From HIMB114 sp008638005 (GTDB lineage: Bacteria; Pseudomonadota; Alphaproteobacteria; Pelagibacterales; Pelagibacteraceae), in contig CP136340.1 in the NCBI GenBank assembly GCA_032681305.1, positions 1,054,001 through 1,118,000 of the forward strand: DNA of 64,000 nucleotides, read 5' to 3'. How positions within the stretch are numbered: position 1 is the stretch's first letter; every line of letters starts with the position of its first letter. Of this stretch, positions 7,575-16,342 are shown piece after piece. The notes below the pieces were generated by a model that saw only the letters and a list, made by a program, of their open reading frames with translations, was not told where the DNA came from and did no database searches. Made by a program: the position numbers and the translations under genes.

Positions 7575-9950
7575 ATGGCAAGTATGATTGGATCAAAAGT
7601 TGAAAGAAAAGAAGATAAAAAGTTTTTAACAGGAAGAGGAAGGTACACCGCAGATATAAATCTTCATAACCAATCTTACGCCGTATTTATTAGATCTCCA
7701 CACGCAAGAGCAAAAATCACAGGAATAGACACATCAAAAGCTAAAAAAGCATCAGGAGTGATTGATGTTTTAACTGGTAAAGAACTTCAAGATGATAAAA
7801 TCGGTGGCCTAATTGCCGGTTGGAAAATTGTAAGTAAAGATGGAACAGACATGAAATGTCCTGCTCACCCAGCTTTAGCAACAGACTTAGTTAATTATGT
7901 TGGTGATCATGTCGCTTTAGTTGTTGCTGAAAGTTTACAAGAAGCAAAAGATGCTGCTGAATTAGTTAAAGTTGATTACAAAGTTTTAAAAGCGGTTGTG
8001 AGTACTGGTCAAGCAATGGACTCTGATACGATTCATGATGGTATTGATAAAAATTTATGTTTTGATTGGGAGCTTGGCGATAAAGCTAAAGCAGAAGAAG
8101 CTTTCTCTTCAGCTGATAAAGTTGTTGAGATGGATATAGTGAACAACAGACTGGTTCCAAATGCTATGGAACCAAGGGCCTCTATTGGTGATTATAACCC
8201 ATCATCAGAAGAATTAACTTTATATACAACAAGTCAAAACCCACATTTATCAAGATTAGTGATGTCAGCATTTAATGCAATACACCCTGAACATAAGTTT
8301 AGAGTTATAGCTCCAGATGTAGGTGGTGGATTTGGATCAAAAATTTATCCATATTCAGAAGATGTAGTGATGGCTTGGGCAGCAAAAAGATTACAAAGAC
8401 CAGTGAAATGGGTTTGTGAAAGAACAGAGTCATTTCTTTCTGATTGTCACGGAAGAGATCATATTACAAAGTGTTCTGTAGCTTTAAAAAATGATGGTAC
8501 CGTTACAGGTTTAAAAGTTGATACCATTGCAAATCTTGGTGGCTATGCTTCATTATTTGCAACGGTAACTCCAACTTATCTTTATGGTCCGCTTGTATTG
8601 GGTTTGTATAATATTCCAGCAGCATATTGTAATGTTAAGGGAGTGTTTACAAATACAGCTCCAGTAGACGCTTATCGAGGTGCGGGAAGACCGGAAGCGA
8701 CTTATTTGATTGAAAGAATAATGGATAAAGCTGCTAAAGAATTAGGTATGGATAGAGCTGAGTTTAGAAAAAAGAATTTCATCAGACAGTTTCCTCACCA
8801 GCAATGTTTAGTTCATAATATTGATTCTGGAGATTACGATGCTCACTTTGATAAAGCGTTAAAGTTAGCTGATTATGATGGATTTGAAAAAAGAAAAGCG
8901 GACTCTGCTGCTAAAGGTAAATTAAGAGGCATTGGTTTTTCAACTTACATTGAGGCTTGCGGTATTGCACCTTCAGCTGCAGTAATGTCACTTGGAGCAG
9001 GTGTTGGCTTGTGGGAGTCAGCTGAAATAAGATTTAACCCAACTGGAAATGTATCTGTGTTTACAGGAACACACAGTCATGGACAAAGTCATGATACAAC
9101 TTTTGCACAAATAGTTGCTGATAAGCTTGGAGTGCCAATGGAAAATATTGAACTTGTTCACGGTGATACCGATAAGGGTCCATTTGGAATGGGGACTTAT
9201 GGTTCAAGATCATTAGCAGTTGGTGGATCAGCTATCTCAAAAGCTTGTGATAAAATTGTTGAAAAAGGTAAAGCGGTAGCAGCTAATATGCTTGAAGCCA
9301 AACCTGAGGATATTGAATTTAAAGATGGTGAATTTATTGTTCCAAATACCAATAAGAAAAAGACAATTGGCGAAATTGCGTTTGCTTGTTATTTACCTGG
9401 AACATACGGTGAAATTAAATCTCCACTTCCAGAAGGTATGGAACCAGGTTTAAAGGAAACAGCTTTTTATGATCCGATAAACTTTTCTTTTCCAGCCGGA
9501 TCTCACATTTGTGAAGTAGAAGTTGACCCGACAACGGGTGAGACAAAAGTAGATACTTATACTTGTGTTGATGACTTTGGAAATTTAATCAATCCAATGA
9601 TTGTTGAAGGTCAAATTCACGGTGGTTTAGCACAAGGTATTGGCCAAGCTTTATATGAAAATGCTTACTATGATGAAACTGGTCAGTTAGTTACAGCTTC
9701 TTATATGGATTATTGCATGCCAAGAGCTGATAATTTTCCAGAATTTAGAATTGATTATACTTGTACTCCTGCAACTTCAAATCCACTTGGCGTTAAAGGT
9801 TGTGGAGAAGCAGGTGCGATTGCTTCACCTCCAGCGGTAATGAATGCTGTAGTTGATGCAATTGGAACAGAGGTTACAATGCCAGCAACTGCTGAAAAAG
9901 TATGGAGAGCAATTAGAGAGAAATCAAAATCAGCTAAAAAAGCTGCGTAA
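7575..9950 (+). CDS. coxL: Molybdenum hydroxylase large subunit, form II CoxL type
   Basis: This 791-residue xanthine dehydrogenase family catalytic subunit contains GGGFGSK for Mo-pterin binding and the conserved late Glu in KGCGEAGAI (E745). The active-site loop reads AYRGAGR (residues 366-372), the form II signature, not the AYxCSFR motif with catalytic Cys found in true CO dehydrogenases. It therefore may not oxidise CO. Aldehyde or N-heterocycle oxidation is equally possible. It is preceded by the strong ribosome site AAGGAGAG and lies between coxS and coxM. Confidence 0.93.
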   Translation: MASMIGSKVERKEDKKFLTGRGRYTADINLHNQSYAVFIRSPHARAKITGIDTSKAKKASGVIDVLTGKELQDDKIGGLIAGWKIVSKDGTDMKCPAHPALATDLVNYVGDHVALVVAESLQEAKDAAELVKVDYKVLKAVVSTGQAMDSDTIHDGIDKNLCFDWELGDKAKAEEAFSSADKVVEMDIVNNRLVPNAMEPRASIGDYNPSSEELTLYTTSQNPHLSRLVMSAFNAIHPEHKFRVIAPDVGGGFGSKIYPYSEDVVMAWAAKRLQRPVKWVCERTESFLSDCHGRDHITKCSVALKNDGTVTGLKVDTIANLGGYASLFATVTPTYLYGPLVLGLYNIPAAYCNVKGVFTNTAPVDAYRGAGRPEATYLIERIMDKAAKELGMDRAEFRKKNFIRQFPHQQCLVHNIDSGDYDAHFDKALKLADYDGFEKRKADSAAKGKLRGIGFSTYIEACGIAPSAAVMSLGAGVGLWESAEIRFNPTGNVSVFTGTHSHGQSHDTTFAQIVADKLGVPMENIELVHGDTDKGPFGMGTYGSRSLAVGGSAISKACDKIVEKGKAVAANMLEAKPEDIEFKDGEFIVPNTNKKKTIGEIAFACYLPGTYGEIKSPLPEGMEPGLKETAFYDPINFSFPAGSHICEVEVDPTTGETKVDTYTCVDDFGNLINPMIVEGQIHGGLAQGIGQALYENAYYDETGQLVTASYMDYCMPRADNFPEFRIDYTCTPATSNPLGVKGCGEAGAIASPPAVMNAVVDAIGTEVTMPATAEKVWRAIREKSKSAKKAA

Positions 9951-9968
9951 TTTTAAAAAGGGGGACAA

Positions 9969-10757
9969 ATGAAACAGTTTAATTTTCATGAGGCAACAAG
10001 CGTAAAAGAAGCAGTTAAAGCAGCATCAAAAAAATCAGCATTCCTATCGGGTGGTCAAACGTTAATACCATCTTTAAAACTTAGACTTGCAAGTTTTGAC
10101 GACATTATTAACGTAAAGAATATTAAAGATCTTCAAGGTATAAAAGTCAGTTCTAAATCTGTTTACATTGGCGCAGCAACTAAACATGCTGAAGTTGCAG
10201 ACTCAAAAGATGTTAAAAAAGCGATACCCTCTTTAGCCTCATTGGCAGGCCATATTGGAGATTTACAAGTTAGAAATAGAGGAACCTTAGGTGGATCAAT
10301 TGCAAACAATGATCCTAGTGCATGCTATCCATCAGCTTGTATTGCGTTAAATGCTATAATTCATACTTCTGATAGAAAGATTGAAGCACAAAAATTTTTT
10401 AAAGGTATGTTTGAGACTACTTTAAAAAAAGATGAGTTAGTTACAGGAGTTGATTTTATGATTCCAGAAACTTCATCTTATGTAAAAATTCCAAATCCAG
10501 CATCAAGATATGCAATGGTTGGAGTTTACATTGCTAAGCATAAAAAAGAGATTATTTGTGCTATTACCGGTGCACAACCTGTTGTTTACAGATGCAAAGA
10601 AATTGAAAAGTTATTAAGTGACAATTTTTCACCAGAGTCTTTAAATGATCTTAATTTAGATTCTAGTGAAATGAACTCCGATATACATGCATCAGCCGAA
10701 TATAGAGCGAGTTTGATTGTTTCAGCTGCTCAAAAAGCTGTTGCAAATTGTAAATAG
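9969..10757 (+). CDS. coxM: Molybdenum hydroxylase medium FAD subunit (CoxM)
   Basis: This 262-residue FAD-binding subunit has the two FAD motifs of the family, GGQTLIPSLKLRLA near residue 29 and LGGSIANNDPSACYP near 112. A CO-dehydrogenase flavoprotein C-terminal domain follows. It accepts electrons from CoxS and passes them to the quinone pool or another carrier. It lies 18 bases after coxL with a GGGGAC-type ribosome site. Maturation genes follow directly. Confidence 0.94.
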   Translation: MKQFNFHEATSVKEAVKAASKKSAFLSGGQTLIPSLKLRLASFDDIINVKNIKDLQGIKVSSKSVYIGAATKHAEVADSKDVKKAIPSLASLAGHIGDLQVRNRGTLGGSIANNDPSACYPSACIALNAIIHTSDRKIEAQKFFKGMFETTLKKDELVTGVDFMIPETSSYVKIPNPASRYAMVGVYIAKHKKEIICAITGAQPVVYRCKEIEKLLSDNFSPESLNDLNLDSSEMNSDIHASAEYRASLIVSAAQKAVANCK

Positions 10758-10793
10758 TTTAATTTTCTATTTAATTTCTGTTAAAGTATTCGA

Positions 10794-11132
10794 ATGAAGA
10801 ATGCTTTTGACGAAAAAATATTAGACGAAGCCGATCAGTGGTTAGAGCAAAATAAAAAAGTTATATTAGCAACAGTTGTACAAACCTGGGGGTCTTCACC
10901 ACGACCCACGGGAAGTTTAATGATTGTCAATGACTCTGGCGATTTTTCTGGTTCAGTATCCGGAGGCTGTGTTGAAGGAGAGGTCGTAAGACAGTGTCTA
11001 GATCTTTTACAAGAGGAAAAAAAATTTAAAAAAATAGAATTTAAAGTTTCAAACGAAAGCGCTTGGAATGTTGGCTTAGCTTGTGGCGGTGAAATAGCAA
11101 TCTTTCTAGAAAAATTAGAAGATGCAGCTTAA
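10794..11132 (+). CDS. XdhC/CoxI N-terminal domain protein
   Basis: This 112-residue protein corresponds to the XdhC_CoxI domain, with TWGSSPRPTGSLM and SVSGGCVEGEVV including the conserved Cys. XdhC proteins bind the molybdenum cofactor and help sulfurate and insert it into hydroxylases. Here the N-terminal domain is a free-standing gene whose end overlaps by 11 bases the gene for the Rossmann half. This split form also occurs in other alphaproteobacteria, so it is probably not a broken gene. Confidence 0.88.
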   Translation: MKNAFDEKILDEADQWLEQNKKVILATVVQTWGSSPRPTGSLMIVNDSGDFSGSVSGGCVEGEVVRQCLDLLQEEKKFKKIEFKVSNESAWNVGLACGGEIAIFLEKLEDAA

Positions 11133-11802
11133 AATTTTAAAAGAAATTATTAGTTTAAAGAATTCAAAAAAAGAATTTTCAGTTATCACTAATTTAAAAA
11201 CAGGAAAAAGTTATATATTTTTTATCGACAAAACTTTAGACGAAGAAATAAAATCTTTAGAAGAACAAATTAAACAATCCTATCTTTCAAGACGAGACGG
11301 TATGATTAAAGGTTCGGATCTTTTTGTAAAAAATTATCACAGACCTATTAAAGTAGTTGTTATAGGAGCTGTACATATTGCACAGTTTTTTGTTGAATAT
11401 GCTAGACACTTAAATTTAGATATTCATATAATAGACCCGAGAGGTTATTTTGCTTCAGACAAAAGATTTCCCACTGCAAATATAATTAATCTTTGGCCTG
11501 ATGAGGCATTTCAACATTGTCCATTGGATGAAAATACTGCTCTTATTGCACTAACGCATGATCCTAAAATCGATGATCCGGCAATTCAAGAAGGTTTAAA
11601 ACAAAAATGTTTTTATATCGGGGCTCTTGGAAGCAAAAAAACACATGAGAATAGATGTAAACGATTAATGGAAAATGGTTTTAATGAAAGTCAAACTCAA
11701 AAAATATTTGGACCCATTGGTATTAAATTTGGGGGCAGATCAGCACCTGAGATTGCGTTATCTATTATTTTCCAATTAATGACAGAAATCTATAAACAGT
11801 GA
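11122..11802 (+). CDS. XdhC C-terminal Rossmann domain protein
   Basis: This 226-residue protein has a variable N-terminal part and an XdhC_C Rossmann domain: KVVVIGAVHIAQFFVEYA near residue 76, IDPRGYFASDKRF, LTHDPKIDDPAI, FYIGALGSKKTHE and IGIKFGGRSAPEIALSI. Together with the preceding gene it makes a complete XdhC, which should load sulfurated molybdenum cofactor into CoxL. It overlaps the next gene by 4 bases (GTGA), a sign of coupled translation. Confidence 0.88.
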   Translation: MQLKILKEIISLKNSKKEFSVITNLKTGKSYIFFIDKTLDEEIKSLEEQIKQSYLSRRDGMIKGSDLFVKNYHRPIKVVVIGAVHIAQFFVEYARHLNLDIHIIDPRGYFASDKRFPTANIINLWPDEAFQHCPLDENTALIALTHDPKIDDPAIQEGLKQKCFYIGALGSKKTHENRCKRLMENGFNESQTQKIFGPIGIKFGGRSAPEIALSIIFQLMTEIYKQ

Positions 11803-12368
11803 TTACTGCGATTGTATTAGCAGCTGGAAAATCAAAAAGATTTGGTAACAGTAATAAATTATTAGCTTCTTATAAAAGAAATCTGGTTCTCAATCACACA
11901 TTAAATAAAATTCTAAAAAGCAAAGTTGATGAAGTACTACTTGTTACAGGATATCAAAATAAAAAAATACAAAATCAATTTAAAAAGTATTCTAATATTA
12001 AATTTTTATTTAATAACAACTTTAATAAAGGCATGTCTTCTTCAATTAAGCTCGGTTTGAAGAATATAAATAAAAAAACAAAAGGTTTTATGATTTGTTT
12101 AGGAGATATGCCTAAAATTTCGACCAAAGTTTATGATCAAATAATATCTAAATTTAAAAGAATTAAAAATTATCCAGTGGTTCCTTATAATCATACAAAA
12201 CAAGGAAATCCTGTTTGCTTTCCTGTAAAACTTAAAACAAAATTAATGAAAATTAATGGAGATCAAGGTGCTAAAAAAGTTTTGAAACAATGCAGGTTTA
12301 AAAAAATCTTAATTAAATCAAAATCAATACTTTTTGATATTGATCATAAACATGATCTTAAAAATTAA
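11799..12368 (+). CDS. MocA-like molybdenum cofactor cytidylyltransferase
   Basis: This 189-residue nucleotidyltransferase carries the MobA-like signature ITAIVLAAGKSKRFG at its N-terminus, then FNKGMSSSIKLGL and CLGDMPKI (metal-binding Asp). Relatives attach CMP to molybdopterin, as needed by hydroxylases of the xanthine dehydrogenase class. Its place at the end of the Cox operon supports this role over GMP transfer (MobA). The start is GTG at 11799, inside the preceding stop region. Its 3' end overlaps the convergent HAD gene by 11 bases. Confidence 0.85.
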   Translation: MITAIVLAAGKSKRFGNSNKLLASYKRNLVLNHTLNKILKSKVDEVLLVTGYQNKKIQNQFKKYSNIKFLFNNNFNKGMSSSIKLGLKNINKKTKGFMICLGDMPKISTKVYDQIISKFKRIKNYPVVPYNHTKQGNPVCFPVKLKTKLMKINGDQGAKKVLKQCRFKKILIKSKSILFDIDHKHDLKN

Positions 12369-12960
12369 AATTTTTTATCTCGTTTTTTAATTCTTCTGGC
12401 TTATGAAGAGTAATCGTTTTAAATCCAAGCTCTGAGGCTGAAAGTGTATTTTCCGGTCTATCATCAATAAAAAGCGTTTTTTCGGGATCACACTTAAATT
12501 TTTCTTTAGCTAATTCATATATTTTTTTATCAGGTTTTTTTAAACTAACTTTTCCCGAAATAATCATATCATCAAATTTCTCAATAAAAGGATTTTTGGA
12601 TTTATAAATATCAAACTGATCACCTGGAAAATTACTTAATATATAGATTGGAATTTTTTTATCCTTTAAGCCCAATGCAATATCAATATTTTCATCATAA
12701 GTTCCAGTTATCATTTCTTGAAAACGTCCATAAAAGGCTTCGATTGCCTCTTTGTACTCTGGAAATTTTTTTACTCTTTCAATAGTTGCGGGCTTTGTAT
12801 CATAGACCAAATCCTGTTGAATATGCCATTCCCATGGACAAATTTCTTTAAAAAAAAAATCTATTTCTTTTTCTTCTTTAAATATTTTATTGAAAAGATT
12901 TTTAGGATCAAATTTGACTAAAACCTTTCCTAGATCAAATATTACTTTTTCAATTTTCAT
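12358..12960 (-). CDS. HAD-superfamily hydrolase (YihX-like)
   Basis: This 200-residue HAD phosphatase reads FDLGKVLVKFDP at its N-terminus (the DxG motif replaces DxD, as in several YihX-like or dehalogenase-like members). Motif II is ILSNFPGDQ, followed by KKPDKKIYELA and the acidic motif FIDDRPEN. A small cap follows the first motif. The substrate is unknown, probably a sugar phosphate or nucleotide. It lies first after the DUF2237 gene on this strand. Confidence 0.85.
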   Translation of the reverse strand: MKIEKVIFDLGKVLVKFDPKNLFNKIFKEEKEIDFFFKEICPWEWHIQQDLVYDTKPATIERVKKFPEYKEAIEAFYGRFQEMITGTYDENIDIALGLKDKKIPIYILSNFPGDQFDIYKSKNPFIEKFDDMIISGKVSLKKPDKKIYELAKEKFKCDPEKTLFIDDRPENTLSASELGFKTITLHKPEELKNEIKNFNF

Positions 12961-12974
12961 ATTTAAAATGATGT

Positions 12975-13349
12975 TTAGACCAGATCAATTGCAAATTTTT
13001 TCAAGACTTCTAAATCAACTATTTCTAATGTTTTTTTATTTGTGCTTTTGATAAAAATCTTACAAGGATGACCCGCTTCTACAGCTTTCTTAAACCACAT
13101 TGCACAAACACACCAACAATCGCCATCTTTTAATCCTTCAAAATTATATTCAGGCCTTGGTGTAACCAGATCATTTCCATTAACTTTACAAAAATTTAAA
13201 AAATCCAAATTAACCTTTGCACAAACCGTATGCGTTCCATGATCATTTTCGTCTGTATTACAACACCCATCTCTGTACCATCCTGTTACTGGATCGAGTG
13301 AACAGGTTTCTAATTTCTCACCAAGGACATTAAGTTGTGCTTTAATCAT
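12975..13349 (-). CDS. DUF2237 family protein
   Basis: This 124-residue protein matches DUF2237: NVLGEKLETCSLDPVTGWYR, DGCCNTDENDHGTHTVCA, and DGDCWCVCAMWFKKA. It is rich in conserved Cys and His that look metal-binding. The function is unknown. I chose the ATG at 13349 because family members begin shortly before NVLG. An ATG 33 bases further out would overlap the preceding gene by 41 bases. With the chosen start the overlap is 8 bases. Confidence 0.85.
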   Translation of the reverse strand: MIKAQLNVLGEKLETCSLDPVTGWYRDGCCNTDENDHGTHTVCAKVNLDFLNFCKVNGNDLVTPRPEYNFEGLKDGDCWCVCAMWFKKAVEAGHPCKIFIKSTNKKTLEIVDLEVLKKFAIDLV

Positions 13350-13950
13350 GAAAAACGTTAGCAGTTTTTTCATCAAGCTCAATATTCATTGAAAATGATC
13401 TGCGCTCTCCCTCTGCATAAAAAGGGTAGGCGGTATGCATCAGATAATTTGGAAAAAAAATTATATCCCCAACTTTTGGTACATGATTATAGATACTATC
13501 GCTTAAAAAGTTTTTAGAACCATTAACAAAATCTATAGTTCCATTTGTTTTTATTTTCTTTTTGCTTTTATTGATATTTTTTGGGATTTTTAAATAACCA
13601 ACTGCAGATAAATGACCATCGTGGTAGTGAACAGGATTATATTCGTTTTTAAACTGCCTAACGACCCATAAATTTTTAATTTTAATTTTTCTCACATCTT
13701 TACCCAGTGCTTTTTTTATGAAAACTTTTACCTCTTTATGAATAGTTTTTAATAAATGGTTATTAATAAATTTTTGAGGTAGTTGAAATTCTTCTTTGAC
13801 TTGGCCAACTAGTTTTTTTGAATAATTAAATTTCTTTGATAAATTTTTACTGGCAACTATTCTTTCAACCTCTTTGTTAATTTTGTTAACAATTGTTTTT
13901 GAAAGTTTAAACTTCCCTAACTTGGGCCCAAAAGGTGACAAGACTTGCAT
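13342..13950 (-). CDS. Putative 2-oxoglutarate/Fe(II) oxygenase
   Basis: This 202-residue protein resembles the family of putative 2OG-Fe(II) oxygenases often annotated by TIGR02466. The iron triad is visible as HYHDGH (His and Asp) and the distal His in FPNYLMHTAYPF, with the 2OG-binding Arg in ERRSFSMNIE. The N-terminal 90 residues are Lys-rich and variable. The substrate is unknown; these occur in marine bacteria and cyanophages. It is followed by the overlapping DUF2237 gene and preceded by hisI. Confidence 0.8.
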   Translation of the reverse strand: MQVLSPFGPKLGKFKLSKTIVNKINKEVERIVASKNLSKKFNYSKKLVGQVKEEFQLPQKFINNHLLKTIHKEVKVFIKKALGKDVRKIKIKNLWVVRQFKNEYNPVHYHDGHLSAVGYLKIPKNINKSKKKIKTNGTIDFVNGSKNFLSDSIYNHVPKVGDIIFFPNYLMHTAYPFYAEGERRSFSMNIELDEKTANVFHD

Positions 13951-13951
13951 T

Positions 13952-14413
13952 TTATAATTTGGTTGGATTAGGTTGACCCTTGTAAATTATTTCTGGATCA
14001 AATTTTTTTTCTTTTTCCTCGTATTCAAGTTTTACTTCGTTGTTTTGATTATCGAGTGGAATTGATCTGTAAAAACATGAATTATATCCTACATGACAGC
14101 TTGCGCCATCTCCAATATCGACTGAAATCCAAACAGAATCTTGGTCATCATCAATTCTAATAAATTTTACTTTTTGAACCCACCCACTTGTTTTTCCTTT
14201 ATGCCAAATCGCATTTCTTGATCGACTAAAGTAATGCGCTTCTTTAGTTTCTATCGTTTTTTTAAAAGCTTCTTCATTCATGTAACCGTGCATTAAAATG
14301 TCACCCGTTTTGTGATCAGTGGTAATCACTGGAATTAATCCATTTTCATCAAATTTAGGACATAAATCATGACCTTCTTCAACTTGTTCTACAGAAATTC
14401 TTTTTTTAAACAT
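13952..14413 (-). CDS. hisI: Phosphoribosyl-AMP cyclohydrolase HisI
   Basis: This 153-residue protein carries the complete PRA-CH core: DILMHGYMNEEAF, AHYFSRSRNAIWHKGKTSG, and the zinc-binding DIGDGASCHVGYNSCFYR. It performs the third step of histidine synthesis. It is the single-domain form without HisE. It is divergent from folE, with 59 bases between start codons. No other his genes are near, as is usual when hisI is unlinked in alphaproteobacteria. Confidence 0.94.
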   Translation of the reverse strand: MFKKRISVEQVEEGHDLCPKFDENGLIPVITTDHKTGDILMHGYMNEEAFKKTIETKEAHYFSRSRNAIWHKGKTSGWVQKVKFIRIDDDQDSVWISVDIGDGASCHVGYNSCFYRSIPLDNQNNEVKLEYEEKEKKFDPEIIYKGQPNPTKL

Positions 14414-14472
14414 TGTTTCGATTATCTATCGCTGTATATTAGATTAATCAAATTTAATTATACAGGGTATTA

Positions 14473-15084
14473 ATGACAAATAAAAATGTAACAGAATTTA
14501 AAGCAAAGCTAGAAGAAAAAATTAGTAAAGAAGAGGCCAAAAAAGCTATTCAAACCATATTAAAATATATTGGTGAAAATCCTGAGCGTGAAGGGTTAAT
14601 TGAAACTCCAAAAAGAGTGATCAAGGCTTTTGATGAATATTTTTCTGGTTATTTAGAAAACCCTCAAGAGTATTTAGAAAAAACATTCGGAGACGTTGAG
14701 GGATATGATGACATGGTGATCCAAAAAAATATTTCAATCCAAAGTCATTGTGAACACCATATGGCTCCAATCATTGGTATTGCGCATGTTGCTTATATTC
14801 CTTCAGAAAAAGTTGTGGGATTAAGCAAATTAGCCAGAGTTGTAGATGCGTTTTCAAGAAGGCTACAAACTCAAGAAAGATTAACCATGCAAATTGCAAA
14901 TGCAATTAATAAGGGTTTAAAAGCTCATGGAACGGCCGTTTGTGTTGATGCGGTACATCAATGTATGACAACAAGAGGTGTCATGAAAGAAAACGCCACA
15001 ACAATTACAAATTATTTCACAGGATCTTTCAGGGATAGCCATTCTTTACAGCAAAGGTTTTTATCTTATATAAACCAGAAGTAG
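14473..15084 (+). CDS. folE: GTP cyclohydrolase I FolE
   Basis: This 203-residue enzyme has the zinc ligands in SHCEHHMAPIIG and HQCMTTRGVMKE, and the REGLIETPKRVIKAF segment of the family. It opens the GTP ring to give dihydroneopterin triphosphate, the first step of folate synthesis. It leads a tightly packed group with a small zinc-finger protein, an AcuI-like reductase and a LysR regulator (gaps or overlaps of 2, -11 and 1 bases). A CADD-like gene at 20691 may feed the other half of folate. Confidence 0.96.
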   Translation: MTNKNVTEFKAKLEEKISKEEAKKAIQTILKYIGENPEREGLIETPKRVIKAFDEYFSGYLENPQEYLEKTFGDVEGYDDMVIQKNISIQSHCEHHMAPIIGIAHVAYIPSEKVVGLSKLARVVDAFSRRLQTQERLTMQIANAINKGLKAHGTAVCVDAVHQCMTTRGVMKENATTITNYFTGSFRDSHSLQQRFLSYINQK

Positions 15085-15086
15085 TT

Positions 15087-15356
15087 ATGGTGAATATTCC
15101 TGAGAAATACAAAAATTTAAAAAAAGTTTTTGTAGATACACTTCATGTAGCAACACAAATTGATAGCCCAAAAGTTTATTACAAAATTAAACCTGAAGAT
15201 GGTTATGTAGTGTGTGGGTATTGTAATATTTGTTTTGTATTAAAAGAAGATGCAGATTTAGATACAGACCGAGTTTACTTTTATAATGAGAGAGAAAGTA
15301 AGTTGAGAGAAGAAAATAACAAAGATAAAATAAGGGAGAATGTAAATGGCTTTTAA
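15087..15356 (+). CDS. Small zf-CHCC-like protein
   Basis: This 89-residue protein resembles the zf-CHCC zinc-finger family: SPKVYYKIKPEDGYVVCGYCNICFVL follows the usual HPrVYL..g..vCPYCg pattern, with C43, C46 and an extra C49. The canonical His before PKVYY is Ser here, though a His lies at residue 20. The C-terminus is highly charged. The function is unknown. It lies 2 bases after folE and overlaps the reductase gene by 11 bases. Confidence 0.7.
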   Translation: MVNIPEKYKNLKKVFVDTLHVATQIDSPKVYYKIKPEDGYVVCGYCNICFVLKEDADLDTDRVYFYNERESKLREENNKDKIRENVNGF

Positions 15357-16341
15357 AGCATTAGTAGTCAATCAAGAGGGTGAAAATTTTACGAGAGAAA
15401 TTAAAGAAGTTGAGCAGTCATTTTTAAAACATGGAAATGTTTTGGTTAAAGTTGAATACTCATCTTTAAATTACAAAGATGGAATGATTTTAAAAAATGG
15501 AGGTAAGCTTGTTAAAGATTTTCCTCATATCCCAGGTATCGATTTTGCTGGAACTGTAGAGTCAAGTGAGTCTGATAAATTTAAAAAAGGGGATAGAGTT
15601 ATTTTAACAGGTTGGAGAGTTGGTGAAGTTTTTTTTGGAGGTTATTCTCAATACGCCAAAGTCCAAGATGATTTTCTTGTGAAAATGCCAGATGATCTTG
15701 ATAGTAAAAAAGCAATGATATTAGGAACAGCAGGCTTAACGGCATTGATGTGTGTACTTGCAATTCAAGCCAGAGAGACAATTTTATTAGGTGAGCCTGT
15801 AAAAGATGTTTTGGTTACAGGTGCAACGGGTGGAGTTGGAAGTGTTGCCGTACTAGCGCTTAGTAAACTTGGCTATAATGTATCAGCTGTGACAGGTAAA
15901 AAAGATAAAGCAGATTTTTTGAAATCATTAGGAGCTAAAACAATAGTTGATCGTTCTGAAATGGATCAAGACGCTAGACCCATTGATAAAGGATTATATG
16001 ATGGAGTGGTTGATACAACAGGTGGTAAGATTTTAGCTAAAGCATTATCACACACAAAACCAAACGGAATTGTTGCTGCTTGTGGTCTTGCAAGTAGTAT
16101 TAAGCTCGAAACAACAGTTATGCCTTTTATCATTCGAGGAGTAAAATTATGGGGAATTGACTCTGTTACGGCACCAGCAAAAAGAAGAGAGTTTTTATGG
16201 TCTCAGGCAAATAACTACATTGATTTTAATGTTTTATCTGAGGGCGTTCAAGAATGGAGTCTTGATGATCTTGTTCAGAACTCATCAAAAATTTTAAAAG
16301 GTGAGATTTCTGGACGAGTGATTGTTGATGTAAACAAATAA
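15346..16341 (+). CDS. acuI: AcuI/YhdH-type NADPH-dependent acryloyl-CoA reductase (MDR family)
   Basis: This 331-residue medium-chain reductase lacks catalytic zinc ligands. It has the AcuI/YhdH signatures SSLNYKDGMILKNGGK, PGIDFAGTVE and the nucleotide motif VTGATGGVGSVAVL near residue 160. AcuI reduces acryloyl-CoA to propionyl-CoA, which detoxifies acrylate from DMSP breakdown in marine bacteria. No other DMSP gene is in the window, so the in vivo substrate is uncertain. A LysR gene starts two bases after its stop. Confidence 0.85.
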   Translation: MAFKALVVNQEGENFTREIKEVEQSFLKHGNVLVKVEYSSLNYKDGMILKNGGKLVKDFPHIPGIDFAGTVESSESDKFKKGDRVILTGWRVGEVFFGGYSQYAKVQDDFLVKMPDDLDSKKAMILGTAGLTALMCVLAIQARETILLGEPVKDVLVTGATGGVGSVAVLALSKLGYNVSAVTGKKDKADFLKSLGAKTIVDRSEMDQDARPIDKGLYDGVVDTTGGKILAKALSHTKPNGIVAACGLASSIKLETTVMPFIIRGVKLWGIDSVTAPAKRREFLWSQANNYIDFNVLSEGVQEWSLDDLVQNSSKILKGEISGRVIVDVNK

Positions 16342-16342
16342 A

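Noticed and set aside
11122..11802. Frameshifted xdhC gene
   Set aside because: The two halves overlap cleanly with separate starts and match a split XdhC arrangement known in other alphaproteobacteria, so a sequencing or mutation frameshift is unlikely.
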